From an uncultured Acetobacteraceae bacterium (lineage in GTDB: Bacteria > Pseudomonadota > Alphaproteobacteria > Acetobacterales > Acetobacteraceae), in NCBI GenBank assembly GCA_937873095.1, contig CALMVI010000067.1, positions 1-34,987 of the forward strand: a stretch of DNA of 34,987 nt, given 5' to 3'. The notes under the pieces are model-generated. The model saw nothing but the letters and a program-made list of their open reading frames with translations, was not told the origin of the DNA and made no database searches. Numbering within the stretch: the stretch's first letter is position 1; every line of letters begins with the position of its first letter. The position numbers were made by a program, and so were the translations under genes. Positions 1-6,728 of this stretch are shown here, piece after piece.

Positions 1-50
1 AGGATGAACGCAAAAACAAGGCGACAAGACCGTAACAAAGGTAATGGTTG

Positions 51-761
51 CTACGAGCTCGCCGCCTGCTCCACATCCGCCCCGTGCGCCTTCGACCAGG
101 CCACCGGGTTCTCCAGAAACCGCCTTACCTCGGCCAGATGCGCCTCGGGAAAATACGGGCGGTCGCGGCAGGCTTCCAGCACGTCCCACCAGGTGCAGAG
201 GTGGTGCAGCGTGATGTCCATCTGCTTGAGCTTTTCCAGGCTGCCGGGGAACACGCCGTAGTAGAACACGACGAAGGCGTGGTTCACGATCGCGCCGGCA
301 TCCCGCAGCGCCTGGGTGAACTTGATCTTCGAGCGGCCGTCCGTGGTGAGGTCTTCGACGAGCAGGGTGCGGCGGCCGTCCGGCACGTCGCCCTCGATGA
401 GCGCGTTCTTGCCGAAACCTTTGGGCTGCTTGCGGACATAGGCCATCGGCGTCTGCAGCCGGTCGGCGATCCAGGCCGCGAAGGGAATGCCGGCCGTCTC
501 GCCGCCCGCCACCACTTCGATCTGCTCGAAGCCCACATGGCGGTTCAGCTTTTCCACGCCCAGCTCGCAGATGCGGGCGCGGGCGCGGGGGAAATAGATG
601 ATCTTGCGGCAGTCGATATAGACCGGCGACTTCCAGCCCGAGGTGAGCGTGTAGGGTTCGTCCGGCCGGAAATTGAGCGCGCCGATCTCCAGCAGGATGC
701 GTGCGGCCGTCAGCGCCGCGTCCCTGTCCCAATCCGTCGCTGCCACGCCCTGCGTCTCCAT
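51..761 (-). CDS. pyrE: Orotate phosphoribosyltransferase
   Basis: Makes orotidine 5'-monophosphate from orotate and PRPP, the fifth step of pyrimidine synthesis, in the cytosol. The 236-residue product has the family N-terminus (ILLEIGALNF, then TLTSGWKSPVYIDCRK) and the PRPP loop region LLVEDLTTDGRSK, where the acidic pair precedes a small-residue loop. Length is near the upper end for the family. The ATG at 761 has a weak upstream GGCAGG; an in-frame GTG at 746 has GGAG nine bases upstream and is a fair alternative. It is divergent from the pdeM operon, and the 116-bp gap between them carries a LexA-type box on the pdeM side. Family assignment is firm; the start is uncertain by five codons. 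Confidence 0.95.
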   Translation of the reverse strand: METQGVAATDWDRDAALTAARILLEIGALNFRPDEPYTLTSGWKSPVYIDCRKIIYFPRARARICELGVEKLNRHVGFEQIEVVAGGETAGIPFAAWIADRLQTPMAYVRKQPKGFGKNALIEGDVPDGRRTLLVEDLTTDGRSKIKFTQALRDAGAIVNHAFVVFYYGVFPGSLEKLKQMDITLHHLCTWWDVLEACRDRPYFPEAHLAEVRRFLENPVAWSKAHGADVEQAASS

Positions 762-836
762 GCCTGCCCGAACGGCGTTTCTGCATCGCGGCAGGGGCGC
801 GGTAAAGGCGCGCCCTGGTGCGGCGCCCGCCCATGC

Positions 837-851
837 GTTCTATACAGGTTC
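837..851 (+). promoter_or_regulatory. LexA-type SOS box before pdeM operon
   Basis: The sequence GTTCTATACAGGTTC is an exact GTTC-N7-GTTC direct repeat, the LexA operator form of alphaproteobacteria. It ends 26 bases before the pdeM ATG. The spacer holds TATACA (841-846), a plausible -10 hexamer, so a bound repressor would cover the promoter. No convincing -35 is visible. The genes behind it are repair genes, which makes SOS control likely, but LexA itself is not in the window. Confidence 0.7.
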
Positions 852-877
852 TCCCGACCAGGAGTTTGTCGTCCCGC

Positions 878-1645
878 ATGGCCAGCATCACCTTCCGCGG
901 CGAAACGCTTCTGCTGGACCCGGCGGGCGTGCTGGTCTGGCCGCGCCTTTCGCTGCTGGCGGTGGCCGACCTGCACCTGGAAAAGGGCAGCGCCTGCGCC
1001 GGGCGCGGCCAGCTGGTGCCGCCCTGGGACAGTTGCGGGACGCTGGCCAGGCTGGCCGAGCTCGTGCGGCGGCACGCGCCGCGCACCGTGGTCGCGGTGG
1101 GCGACAGCTTCCACGACGCCCACGCCGCAACCCGGCTGTCGGATGCCGACGCGGCCGTGCTGGCCTCCATCGGGCAGGCGGCGGCACTGGTCTGGGTCCG
1201 CGGCAACCACGACCCGCTGCCGCCGGCGGGGATCGCTGGGCATGCGTGCGAAACTTTCGCCGCCGAAGGATTGTTGTTCCGGCACCAGGCGGCAAGCCGC
1301 CGATCGCTGCCCAATGCGCCAGGCGAGGTGTCGGGCCATTTCCACCCCAAGGCGCGCGTGGCCACGCGCGTCGGAGAGATCGTTCGACCCTGTTTCATGA
1401 CCGACGCGCACCGCATCATGCTTCCCTCCTTCGGCGCCTACACGGGCGGCCTGGATGTGCGCAGCCCTGCCATCGCGCGGCACTATCCCGAGGGCGGCCG
1501 CGCCTTCCTGCTGGGCCGCGACCGGGTCTTCTGCTTCGCCATCCCCCCGGACGGCCAGGCGGCGACGCCGTGCGATGATCTCGCCCCAGTGCGCCGGAGC
1601 GGCCCGCGTGCTTCCCCCTGGGGCAGGGCGCCCAGGGTCTGGTGA
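878..1645 (+). CDS. pdeM: Ligase-associated metallophosphoesterase PdeM
   Basis: Calcineurin-like phosphoesterase of the ligase-associated DNA damage response set, whose other members are Lhr helicase, exonuclease and DNA ligase; those three are 9-15 kb downstream. Metal-binding motifs occur in order: DLH (31-33), GDSFHD (75-80), GNHD (109-112) and GHFHP (153-157). The 255-residue product is somewhat longer than usual because of a basic, low-complexity tail after about residue 230. The ATG at 878 begins the family-typical MASITFRGE; the upstream ATG at 818 would place the LexA-type box inside the gene. AGGAG lies at 860-864. Its stop overlaps the photolyase start (TGATG), so the two are probably translationally coupled. 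Confidence 0.9.
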   Translation: MASITFRGETLLLDPAGVLVWPRLSLLAVADLHLEKGSACAGRGQLVPPWDSCGTLARLAELVRRHAPRTVVAVGDSFHDAHAATRLSDADAAVLASIGQAAALVWVRGNHDPLPPAGIAGHACETFAAEGLLFRHQAASRRSLPNAPGEVSGHFHPKARVATRVGEIVRPCFMTDAHRIMLPSFGAYTGGLDVRSPAIARHYPEGGRAFLLGRDRVFCFAIPPDGQAATPCDDLAPVRRSGPRASPWGRAPRVW

Positions 1646-3081
1646 TGGCAAACGCCTCGGGAACGTCGCTGGTCTGGTTCCGCCAGGATTTGCGCCTGCA
1701 CGACCAGCCGGCGCTGCTGGCTGCCATGGCGGGCGGGGCGCGCGTGCTCGCCGTCTACGTGCTGGACGACACCATCGCCTGGCCGGCGGGCGGCGCCTCG
1801 CGCTGGTGGCTGCATAGCAGCCTGGCGTCGCTGGGCGCAGCACTGCGGCAGGCCGGCGCTGGCCTGGTGCTGCGGCGCGGCCGCTCGACGGAGATCATCC
1901 CGGCCCTGGCGCGCGAGGCGGGGGCGGGGGTGGTGCATGCCGGGATCGGGCACGAGCCCGGCTGGCGGACGGCCGACGCCGAGGTCGCGCGCCTGCTTGC
2001 CGCGGACGGCCGCGCGCTGGCGCTTCACCGCACCGCCTCGCTGATCGATTTCGATGCGGTCCGCAGCAAGACCGGCACGGTCTATGGCATGTACACTCCC
2101 TTCGCCCGCGCGGTCGAGGAGCTGGGCGAGCCGGGCCGGCCGGAACCGGCGCCCGTCGCCATCAAGCCGGCCAAGGCGGTGGCGAGCGACCGGCTGGAGG
2201 ATTGGGACCTGCTGCCGACGCATCCCGACTGGGCGGGCGGCTTTCGCGCGACCTGGACGCCGGGCGAAGCCGCGGCGGCCAGCCGGCTGGCGCAGTTCGT
2301 GGGCGGGGCGGTGGCGCGCTACGGCACCGGCCGCAACCTGCCGGGCGAGGACGGCACGTCCATGCTGTCGCCGCACCTGCATTTCGGCGAGCTGTCGCCG
2401 CGCGCCGTCTGGCACGCCAGCCGGGTGGAGGGCGAGGGCCGCGATCACCACACCTATCGCCGCGAGCTGATCTGGCGCGATTTCTCGGCCTACCTGCTGT
2501 GGCACCACCCGACGCTGCCCGAGGCGCCGCTTCGCCCGGCCTTCGCCCGGCTGGCCAGCCGGACCGACCCGGACGGGCTGCGCGCCTGGCAGCGCGGGCT
2601 GACCGGCGTGCCGATCGTGGACGCAGGCATGCGCCAGCTCTGGCAGACCGGCTGGATGCACAACAGGGTGCGGATGATCGCGGCCTCGTTCCTGGTCAAG
2701 CACCTGCTGATCGCGTGGCAGGAGGGTGCGGCGTTCTTCTGGGACACGCTGGTGGATGCCGACCTGGCCAGCAACAGCGCCAGCTGGCAATGGATCGCCG
2801 GCACCGGCATCGACAGCCAGCCCTTCTTCCGGGTGTTCAACCCGGTGACTCAGGGGGAGAAGTTCGACGCCGACGGCGGCTACGTCCGCCGTTTCGTGCC
2901 CGAGCTGGCGCGGTTGCCGGACAAATACGTGCACGCGCCCTGGACCGCGCCGGCGGCGGTCCTGGCCGAGGCTGGGGTGACGCTCGGGGGCAATTACCCG
3001 CGTCCGGTGGTGGATCTGAACGAGGGCCGGAATCGTGCGCTGGACGTGTATCGCAGGACGGTGCGGGAGGCGGCCGCGTGA
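1645..3081 (+). CDS. phr: Deoxyribodipyrimidine photolyase (cryptochrome/photolyase)
   Basis: Light-driven, FAD-dependent repair of UV pyrimidine dimers. The N-terminal antenna domain starts LVWFRQDLRLHDQPAL. The C-terminal FAD domain shows LSPHLHFGELSPR, ELIWRDF, GVPIVDAGMRQLWQTG, MHNRVRM, and the run ending in NSASWQWIAGTGID that is typical of class I enzymes. Length is 478 residues, normal for the class. The ATG at 1645 shares its A with the pdeM stop; a GTG one codon earlier is possible. It is the second gene of a three-gene operon behind a LexA-type box. A different, FeS-type photolyase is encoded at 4529-6076. Whether this enzyme repairs CPDs or acts only as a cryptochrome cannot be told from sequence; CPD repair is most likely. 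Confidence 0.93.
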   Translation: MANASGTSLVWFRQDLRLHDQPALLAAMAGGARVLAVYVLDDTIAWPAGGASRWWLHSSLASLGAALRQAGAGLVLRRGRSTEIIPALAREAGAGVVHAGIGHEPGWRTADAEVARLLAADGRALALHRTASLIDFDAVRSKTGTVYGMYTPFARAVEELGEPGRPEPAPVAIKPAKAVASDRLEDWDLLPTHPDWAGGFRATWTPGEAAAASRLAQFVGGAVARYGTGRNLPGEDGTSMLSPHLHFGELSPRAVWHASRVEGEGRDHHTYRRELIWRDFSAYLLWHHPTLPEAPLRPAFARLASRTDPDGLRAWQRGLTGVPIVDAGMRQLWQTGWMHNRVRMIAASFLVKHLLIAWQEGAAFFWDTLVDADLASNSASWQWIAGTGIDSQPFFRVFNPVTQGEKFDADGGYVRRFVPELARLPDKYVHAPWTAPAAVLAEAGVTLGGNYPRPVVDLNEGRNRALDVYRRTVREAAA

Positions 3082-3746
3082 ACATCCCGTCCGGCCGCGG
3101 CCTGCGCATCGTGGGGGACGTGCACGGCGATCTGCGCGCCTTCGCCTTCGCCGCCGACACCGACCGCTTCGTGGTGCAGCTGGGCGACCTGATCGATAGC
3201 GGGCCGGACAGCGCGGGCGCGCTGCGGCTGATGTTCCGGCTGATCGACGAGGGGCGGGGACTGTTCCTGGTGGGCAATCACGACCGCAAGCTGGGCCGTG
3301 CGCTGCGCGGCGAACGGGTGCGCGGCGGCCCGCAGCTGGACGCCACGATGGCGGCGCTGGATGCCCCGCTGCGCGCCCGCGCGCTGGCGGAGATGGAGCG
3401 CGCGCCGGCCTGGCTGGTTCAGGAGCGGCGGTTTTTCGTCCACGCCGCGTTCCACACCGGCATGCTGGCGCACGCGCCGCCAGACCCGCTCGGCCCGGTC
3501 GATCCGCTGCTGTCGCGCGCCATGTTCGGCGAGACCACCGGCCGCACCCAGGCGGACGGGTTCCCCGAACGGCTGCTGCGCTGGGTGAACCACATCCCGA
3601 GCGGCATGACGGTCTATTGCGGCCACGACCAGCGCAGCCGAGACGGCCGGCCATGGGTGACGCATGGCGATGGCGGCGGCACGGCCGTGTTCATGGACAC
3701 CGGCGCCGGCAAGGGCGGGCATCTGAGCTGGGTGGATCTGGATTGA
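3078..3746 (+). CDS. Metallophosphoesterase, PP2A-like phosphatase
   Basis: A 222-residue phosphoesterase of the PPP/ApaH type. The metal-ligand motifs are all present: GDVHGD near residue 14, GDLIDSG near 37, GNHDRK near 63, a central His in FVHAAFH, and GHD near 180. This resembles bacterial Ser/Thr phosphatases such as PrpA, or the phosphatase part of Pnkp-type end-healing enzymes. It starts with GTG inside the photolyase stop (GTGA overlap), so it is the third gene of the pdeM operon. Fusion to a LexA-type-controlled repair operon raises the possibility that it acts on DNA ends or on a signalling phosphoprotein during damage. The substrate is unknown; the fold assignment is secure. Confidence 0.85.
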   Translation: MNIPSGRGLRIVGDVHGDLRAFAFAADTDRFVVQLGDLIDSGPDSAGALRLMFRLIDEGRGLFLVGNHDRKLGRALRGERVRGGPQLDATMAALDAPLRARALAEMERAPAWLVQERRFFVHAAFHTGMLAHAPPDPLGPVDPLLSRAMFGETTGRTQADGFPERLLRWVNHIPSGMTVYCGHDQRSRDGRPWVTHGDGGGTAVFMDTGAGKGGHLSWVDLD

Positions 3747-3747
3747 A

Positions 3748-3785
3748 TGCTATAAGGTGGATAGCGGACACCGTGTCCGCTATCC
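3748..3785 (+). promoter_or_regulatory. Extended -10 promoter with 27-nt palindrome
   Basis: TG-C-TATAAG (3748-3756) is a good extended -10. Directly after it lies a perfect 13-bp inverted repeat: GGATAGCGGACAC (3759-3771), one centre base (3772), then GTGTCCGCTATCC (3773-3785). The palindrome ends one base before the GGAGG of the next gene. Its position over the expected transcript start fits an operator, and the GCGGACAC/GTGTCCGC core is of the kind bound by TetR-family repressors. As RNA it would form a strong hairpin beside the ribosome binding site. No repressor gene is nearby. Confidence 0.6.
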
Positions 3786-3795
3786 GGAGGCGCAC

Positions 3796-4077
3796 ATGGC
3801 TGACGTAAGCCTCGAATTGCTGCAGACCATGGTTCAGCGCGTGCTCGATGACCAGGACAAGCAGCGCCGCGAGCTTAACGCAATTCGTTCGGTGCTGCTC
3901 GACGTGGTCGAGCAGGGACGCCGGACCGAGCGCCGGATTACCGAGGTCAAGGACGACGTCGAGCTGATGGTGAAGTCCGAAATGATGGGCCGCCTGGGTT
4001 ATTTCGAGACCCGGATGGAGGCCCGCATAGAAGCGCTGGCGAGCAGTCTGCCCGGTCATTCAGACCCGGAGCGATGA
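3796..4077 (+). CDS. Small coiled-coil protein of unknown function
   Basis: I do not recognise a named family. The 93-residue product is highly charged and predicted helical, with repeated hydrophobic spacing (LLQTMVQRVLDDQDKQ, then IRSVLLDVVEQGRR, then EVKDDVELMVKSEM) that suggests a coiled coil. It has no signal peptide, membrane segment or cysteine. GGAGG (3786-3790) sits five bases before the ATG, a strong translation start. It has its own promoter and palindrome and is separate from the phosphatase operon upstream. Similar short helical proteins accompany many accessory modules, but nothing here identifies a partner. Confidence 0.7.
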   Translation: MADVSLELLQTMVQRVLDDQDKQRRELNAIRSVLLDVVEQGRRTERRITEVKDDVELMVKSEMMGRLGYFETRMEARIEALASSLPGHSDPER

Positions 4078-4098
4078 GAGGCCACCGGAGCATTCTAT

Positions 4099-4464
4099 AT
4101 GCACGCGATGCCATTGTATGAAGATTTGACCCCGTTCATCGGTGATCAGATCAGTCAGATCAGGCTCGATCCGTATGGCGTTCAGTTTTCCTTCGATAGC
4201 GGAAGCCACCTGTCGGTCGGACATCGCCTTGAACATTGTGAGCCGGCTGGAGACCAGTATTCTTACGGCTGCGTTGCAAGCGAAGGCGCAGCGATTTCAC
4301 TCCACTGCTTGATCCAACGACGAGTGGCGTCACTCGAGCGAGAGGAGCTTGCGTTCACTCTCTGCTTCCAAAATGGAGCATGGCTGAAGATCCATTCGAA
4401 GCTTGGTCCATACGAGTGTGGGACCATCGCCGGTGGGAAGTTTGCCGGTTATTTTGTGTTTTGA
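4099..4464 (+). CDS. Hypothetical protein, possibly DUF6188-like
   Basis: A 121-residue soluble protein. Its pattern, an early I-x-Q-I-R-L-D-P-Y-x-V-Q-F-x-F-D-S-G segment and a later GAWLKIHSKLGPYE, reminds me of the DUF6188 group of small beta-rich proteins, some of which sit in immunity-type settings. This is a weak, memory-based link. GGAG (4087-4090) lies eight bases before the ATG at 4099; a second ATG at 4108 is possible. GC content and codon use are visibly lower than in neighbouring genes (AT-rich third positions, ATA and TTG codons), which suggests acquisition by transfer. It follows the coiled-coil gene by 21 bp and could be co-transcribed with it. Confidence 0.6.
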   Translation: MHAMPLYEDLTPFIGDQISQIRLDPYGVQFSFDSGSHLSVGHRLEHCEPAGDQYSYGCVASEGAAISLHCLIQRRVASLEREELAFTLCFQNGAWLKIHSKLGPYECGTIAGGKFAGYFVF

Positions 4465-4476
4465 ACGGGCGTTTCG

Positions 4477-4496
4477 TTTGATTTGATTTGATTTGA
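4477..4496 (+). repeat. TTTGA pentanucleotide repeat, four copies
   Basis: Four perfect tandem copies of TTTGA lie in the 64-bp gap between the two convergent genes ending at 4464 and 4529. It is AT-rich against the surrounding sequence. It is outside both genes, so any length change would not alter a protein. Confidence 0.85.
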
Positions 4497-4528
4497 TGTG
4501 AACAGAGTAAACGCACGGTTGACGCTGA

Positions 4529-6076
4529 TCATGTCGGCTCCGGTTCAACACGCATCGCGTCGGACGCCAGGAACGCCGCCGCGTTTGCCCGCATCTTGGC
4601 GAGCTTGGCCGGGTCCATGCGGGACAGGGTCTTGATCGGCATCGCCAGCCTGATGTTGCCGGCCAGCGCCTTTTCGTGGCGGGCGAAGAAATCCCAGTAG
4701 AGATAGTTGAACGGGCACGCGTTGGGTCCGACCGCGTCCTTCACGTCGTAGGCGCAGCCGCGGCAGTAGTCGCTCATCCGGTTGATGTACGAGCCCGATG
4801 CCGCATACGGTTTGGAGCCCATGATGCCGCCGTCGGCGAACAGGGCCATGCCGCGCACGTTGGGCATTTCCACCCACTGATACGCGTCGGCGTACACGAT
4901 CAGGTACCACTCATCGACGTCGTCCGGGTGCAGGCCGGCGAGCAGGGCGAAATTGCCGGTGATCATCAGGCGCTGGATGTGGTGCGCGTAGGCATGCGCC
5001 AGCGTATCGGTGATCGCATGGTGCAGGCAGTTCATCCGCGTGCGGCCGGTCCAGTAGAACCACGGCATGCGCTGGGTCGCGCCCAGCGCGTTCTTGTGCG
5101 CGTAATCCGGCATGTTCATCCAGTAGATGCCGCGCACGTATTCGCGCCAGCCGACGATCTGGCGGATGAACCCTTCCACCGCGTTCAGTTTGGCGTGGCC
5201 GCGCCGGTAGGCGTCTTCGGCGGCCGCACAGATCTCGCGCGGCAACAGCAGGCCGAGATTCATCGAGGTTGAGACGAGCGCGTGGAACAGCACCGGCTCG
5301 CCCGCCTTCATCGCGTCCTGGAAGGTGCCGAAGCTCGGCAGGCGATACTCGATGAAGTCGGACAGCGCGGCGTGCGCGTCTTCCGCGGTGACGGGCAGCG
5401 CGAAATCGCCCGCGCAGCCGACATGGGCGGGAAAGTGGCGTTCGACGAGCGCGATCACGTCGCGAGTGATCGCGTCCGGCTGGAAGCGCGGCACCGGAGG
5501 GTTGGCGACGCCTCTGGGCAGGCTGGCGCGGTTCTCGCGGTCGTAGTTCCAGGCGCCGCCTTCGGGCTGGTCGCCATCCATCAGGATCGCGTGCCGGCGC
5601 CGCATGTCGCGGTAGAAGAACTCCATGCGCAGGCCGCGGCGGTCGCGCGCCCAGGCCAGGAACTCCTGGATGCGGGCGAAAAAACGCGTGTCGTCGCGTA
5701 TGTCGACCTCCAGCCCCGCCGCCTCGTGCCAGTGCCGCATGTCCTCGCTCAGGCGCCACTCGCCCGGTTCGGTCAGCACCGCGCGATCTGCCTTATGGCG
5801 TTCTATCGCGCGCAAGAACTCGCCGCGCAGCGACTGGGTGTTGTCCGGGTCGTCGAGCGTCACGTACTCCACGGTCACGCCGCGCGCGCGCAGGGCGGCC
5901 GCGAAATGGCGCATGCCCGACAGCACGAGCACGATCTTGTGGGCGTGGTGGCGGACATAGGTGCACTCGGCCTGCACCTCGGCCATCAGGACCACGTCCC
6001 GCGCCGGGTCGAGGTCGCTGAGCGCGCTCAGCGACGCGCTGAGCTGGTCGCCCAGGATCATCCGCAACACGCCCAT
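4529..6076 (-). CDS. FeS-type photolyase (FeS-BCP / PhrB-like)
   Basis: Member of the cryptochrome/photolyase-related family that carries FAD, a lumazine-type antenna and a [4Fe-4S] cluster; characterised members repair (6-4) photoproducts. The 515-residue product starts MGVLRMILGDQLSASL, the typical antenna N-terminus. Cysteines at 350 (MNCLHHA), 438 and 441 (CRGC) and 454 (NACPF) fall at the same numbers I recall for the cluster ligands of Agrobacterium PhrB. The start at 6076 is set by AGGAG about nine bases upstream; the frame stays open further but gives only low-complexity shadow sequence. It is divergent from sixA. Together with the photolyase at 1645 the strain could repair both main UV lesions. 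Confidence 0.92.
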   Translation of the reverse strand: MGVLRMILGDQLSASLSALSDLDPARDVVLMAEVQAECTYVRHHAHKIVLVLSGMRHFAAALRARGVTVEYVTLDDPDNTQSLRGEFLRAIERHKADRAVLTEPGEWRLSEDMRHWHEAAGLEVDIRDDTRFFARIQEFLAWARDRRGLRMEFFYRDMRRRHAILMDGDQPEGGAWNYDRENRASLPRGVANPPVPRFQPDAITRDVIALVERHFPAHVGCAGDFALPVTAEDAHAALSDFIEYRLPSFGTFQDAMKAGEPVLFHALVSTSMNLGLLLPREICAAAEDAYRRGHAKLNAVEGFIRQIVGWREYVRGIYWMNMPDYAHKNALGATQRMPWFYWTGRTRMNCLHHAITDTLAHAYAHHIQRLMITGNFALLAGLHPDDVDEWYLIVYADAYQWVEMPNVRGMALFADGGIMGSKPYAASGSYINRMSDYCRGCAYDVKDAVGPNACPFNYLYWDFFARHEKALAGNIRLAMPIKTLSRMDPAKLAKMRANAAAFLASDAMRVEPEPT

Positions 6077-6203
6077 CGACCGCTCTCCTGACTGAACGGA
6101 CATACATCGCCGCGCGACCTTCGCAGGTTCGCCGCGTCTCCGACTCACGTGGCCAAACCCGGGCTTTGCGCGCCCATACCGCGTGTGCGAGCCTGGGCGC
6201 GCG

Positions 6204-6728
6204 ATGCAACAGCTGCTCCTCCTGCGACACGCCAAATCGTCCTGGGACGACATCGGACAGTCGGACCACGCGCGCCCGCTGAACGCCCGCGGCCGGCATG
6301 CGGCGGCGCAGATGCGCACGGTCATCCGCGAGCTTGGGCTGGTGCCGGACGTGGTGCTGGTCTCGTCGGCGCGGCGCACCCGACAGACCCTGGACGCGCT
6401 GGCGCCCTGGGACGAGACCCCGATCATCGAGCCGATGGACGGGCTTTACCTGGCGGAGGCGGCCCGCATACGCGAGGTGGTGCGCGGCGTGTCGGCGACG
6501 GTGCGCAGCCTGATGCTGGTCGGCCACAACCCCGGGCTGCACGACTTCGCGGTCGGGCTGGCCGGGCCGAGCGACGGCAGCCAGATGTTCCAGCGCATGT
6601 CCGAGGGCTTCCCTGCCGGCGCACTGGCCGAATTCCTGGTCCCGCATGGCTGGGGCGAGCTGGGCGAAGGCGGCGGCCGACTGGTCCGCTTCGTCTGCCC
6701 GCGCGACCTGACGGAGGCGGCGGGCTGA
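6204..6728 (+). CDS. SixA-type histidine phosphatase
   Basis: Histidine (phosphoglycerate-mutase-like) phosphatase of the SixA group, 174 residues. The catalytic RHAKSS motif contains the phosphate-accepting His9, and GHNPG supplies the second His (108); SARRTRQT is the arginine-bearing segment. SixA proteins dephosphorylate phosphohistidine on signalling proteins, though many of these short homologues lack a proven substrate. The ATG at 6204 was chosen because the family begins right at MQQLLLLRHAK; the longer start at 6183 adds seven atypical residues. Its stop overlaps the proposed CTG start of the CYTH-CHAD gene, a neighbour pairing that is common in proteobacteria. Confidence 0.9.
   Translation: MQQLLLLRHAKSSWDDIGQSDHARPLNARGRHAAAQMRTVIRELGLVPDVVLVSSARRTRQTLDALAPWDETPIIEPMDGLYLAEAARIREVVRGVSATVRSLMLVGHNPGLHDFAVGLAGPSDGSQMFQRMSEGFPAGALAEFLVPHGWGELGEGGGRLVRFVCPRDLTEAAG

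Noticed and set aside
1483-3654. A 723-codon open frame on the minus strand
   Set aside because: Antisense to the photolyase and phosphatase genes, whose motifs are clear; composition is typical of a shadow frame.
4477-4496. Possible CRISPR or phase-variation repeat
   Set aside because: Only four 5-base units, no spacers, and located between convergent genes outside any promoter or coding region.
6094-6109. Possible LexA site before the FeS photolyase (GAAC at 6094)
   Set aside because: The second GAAC is missing at the required distance.
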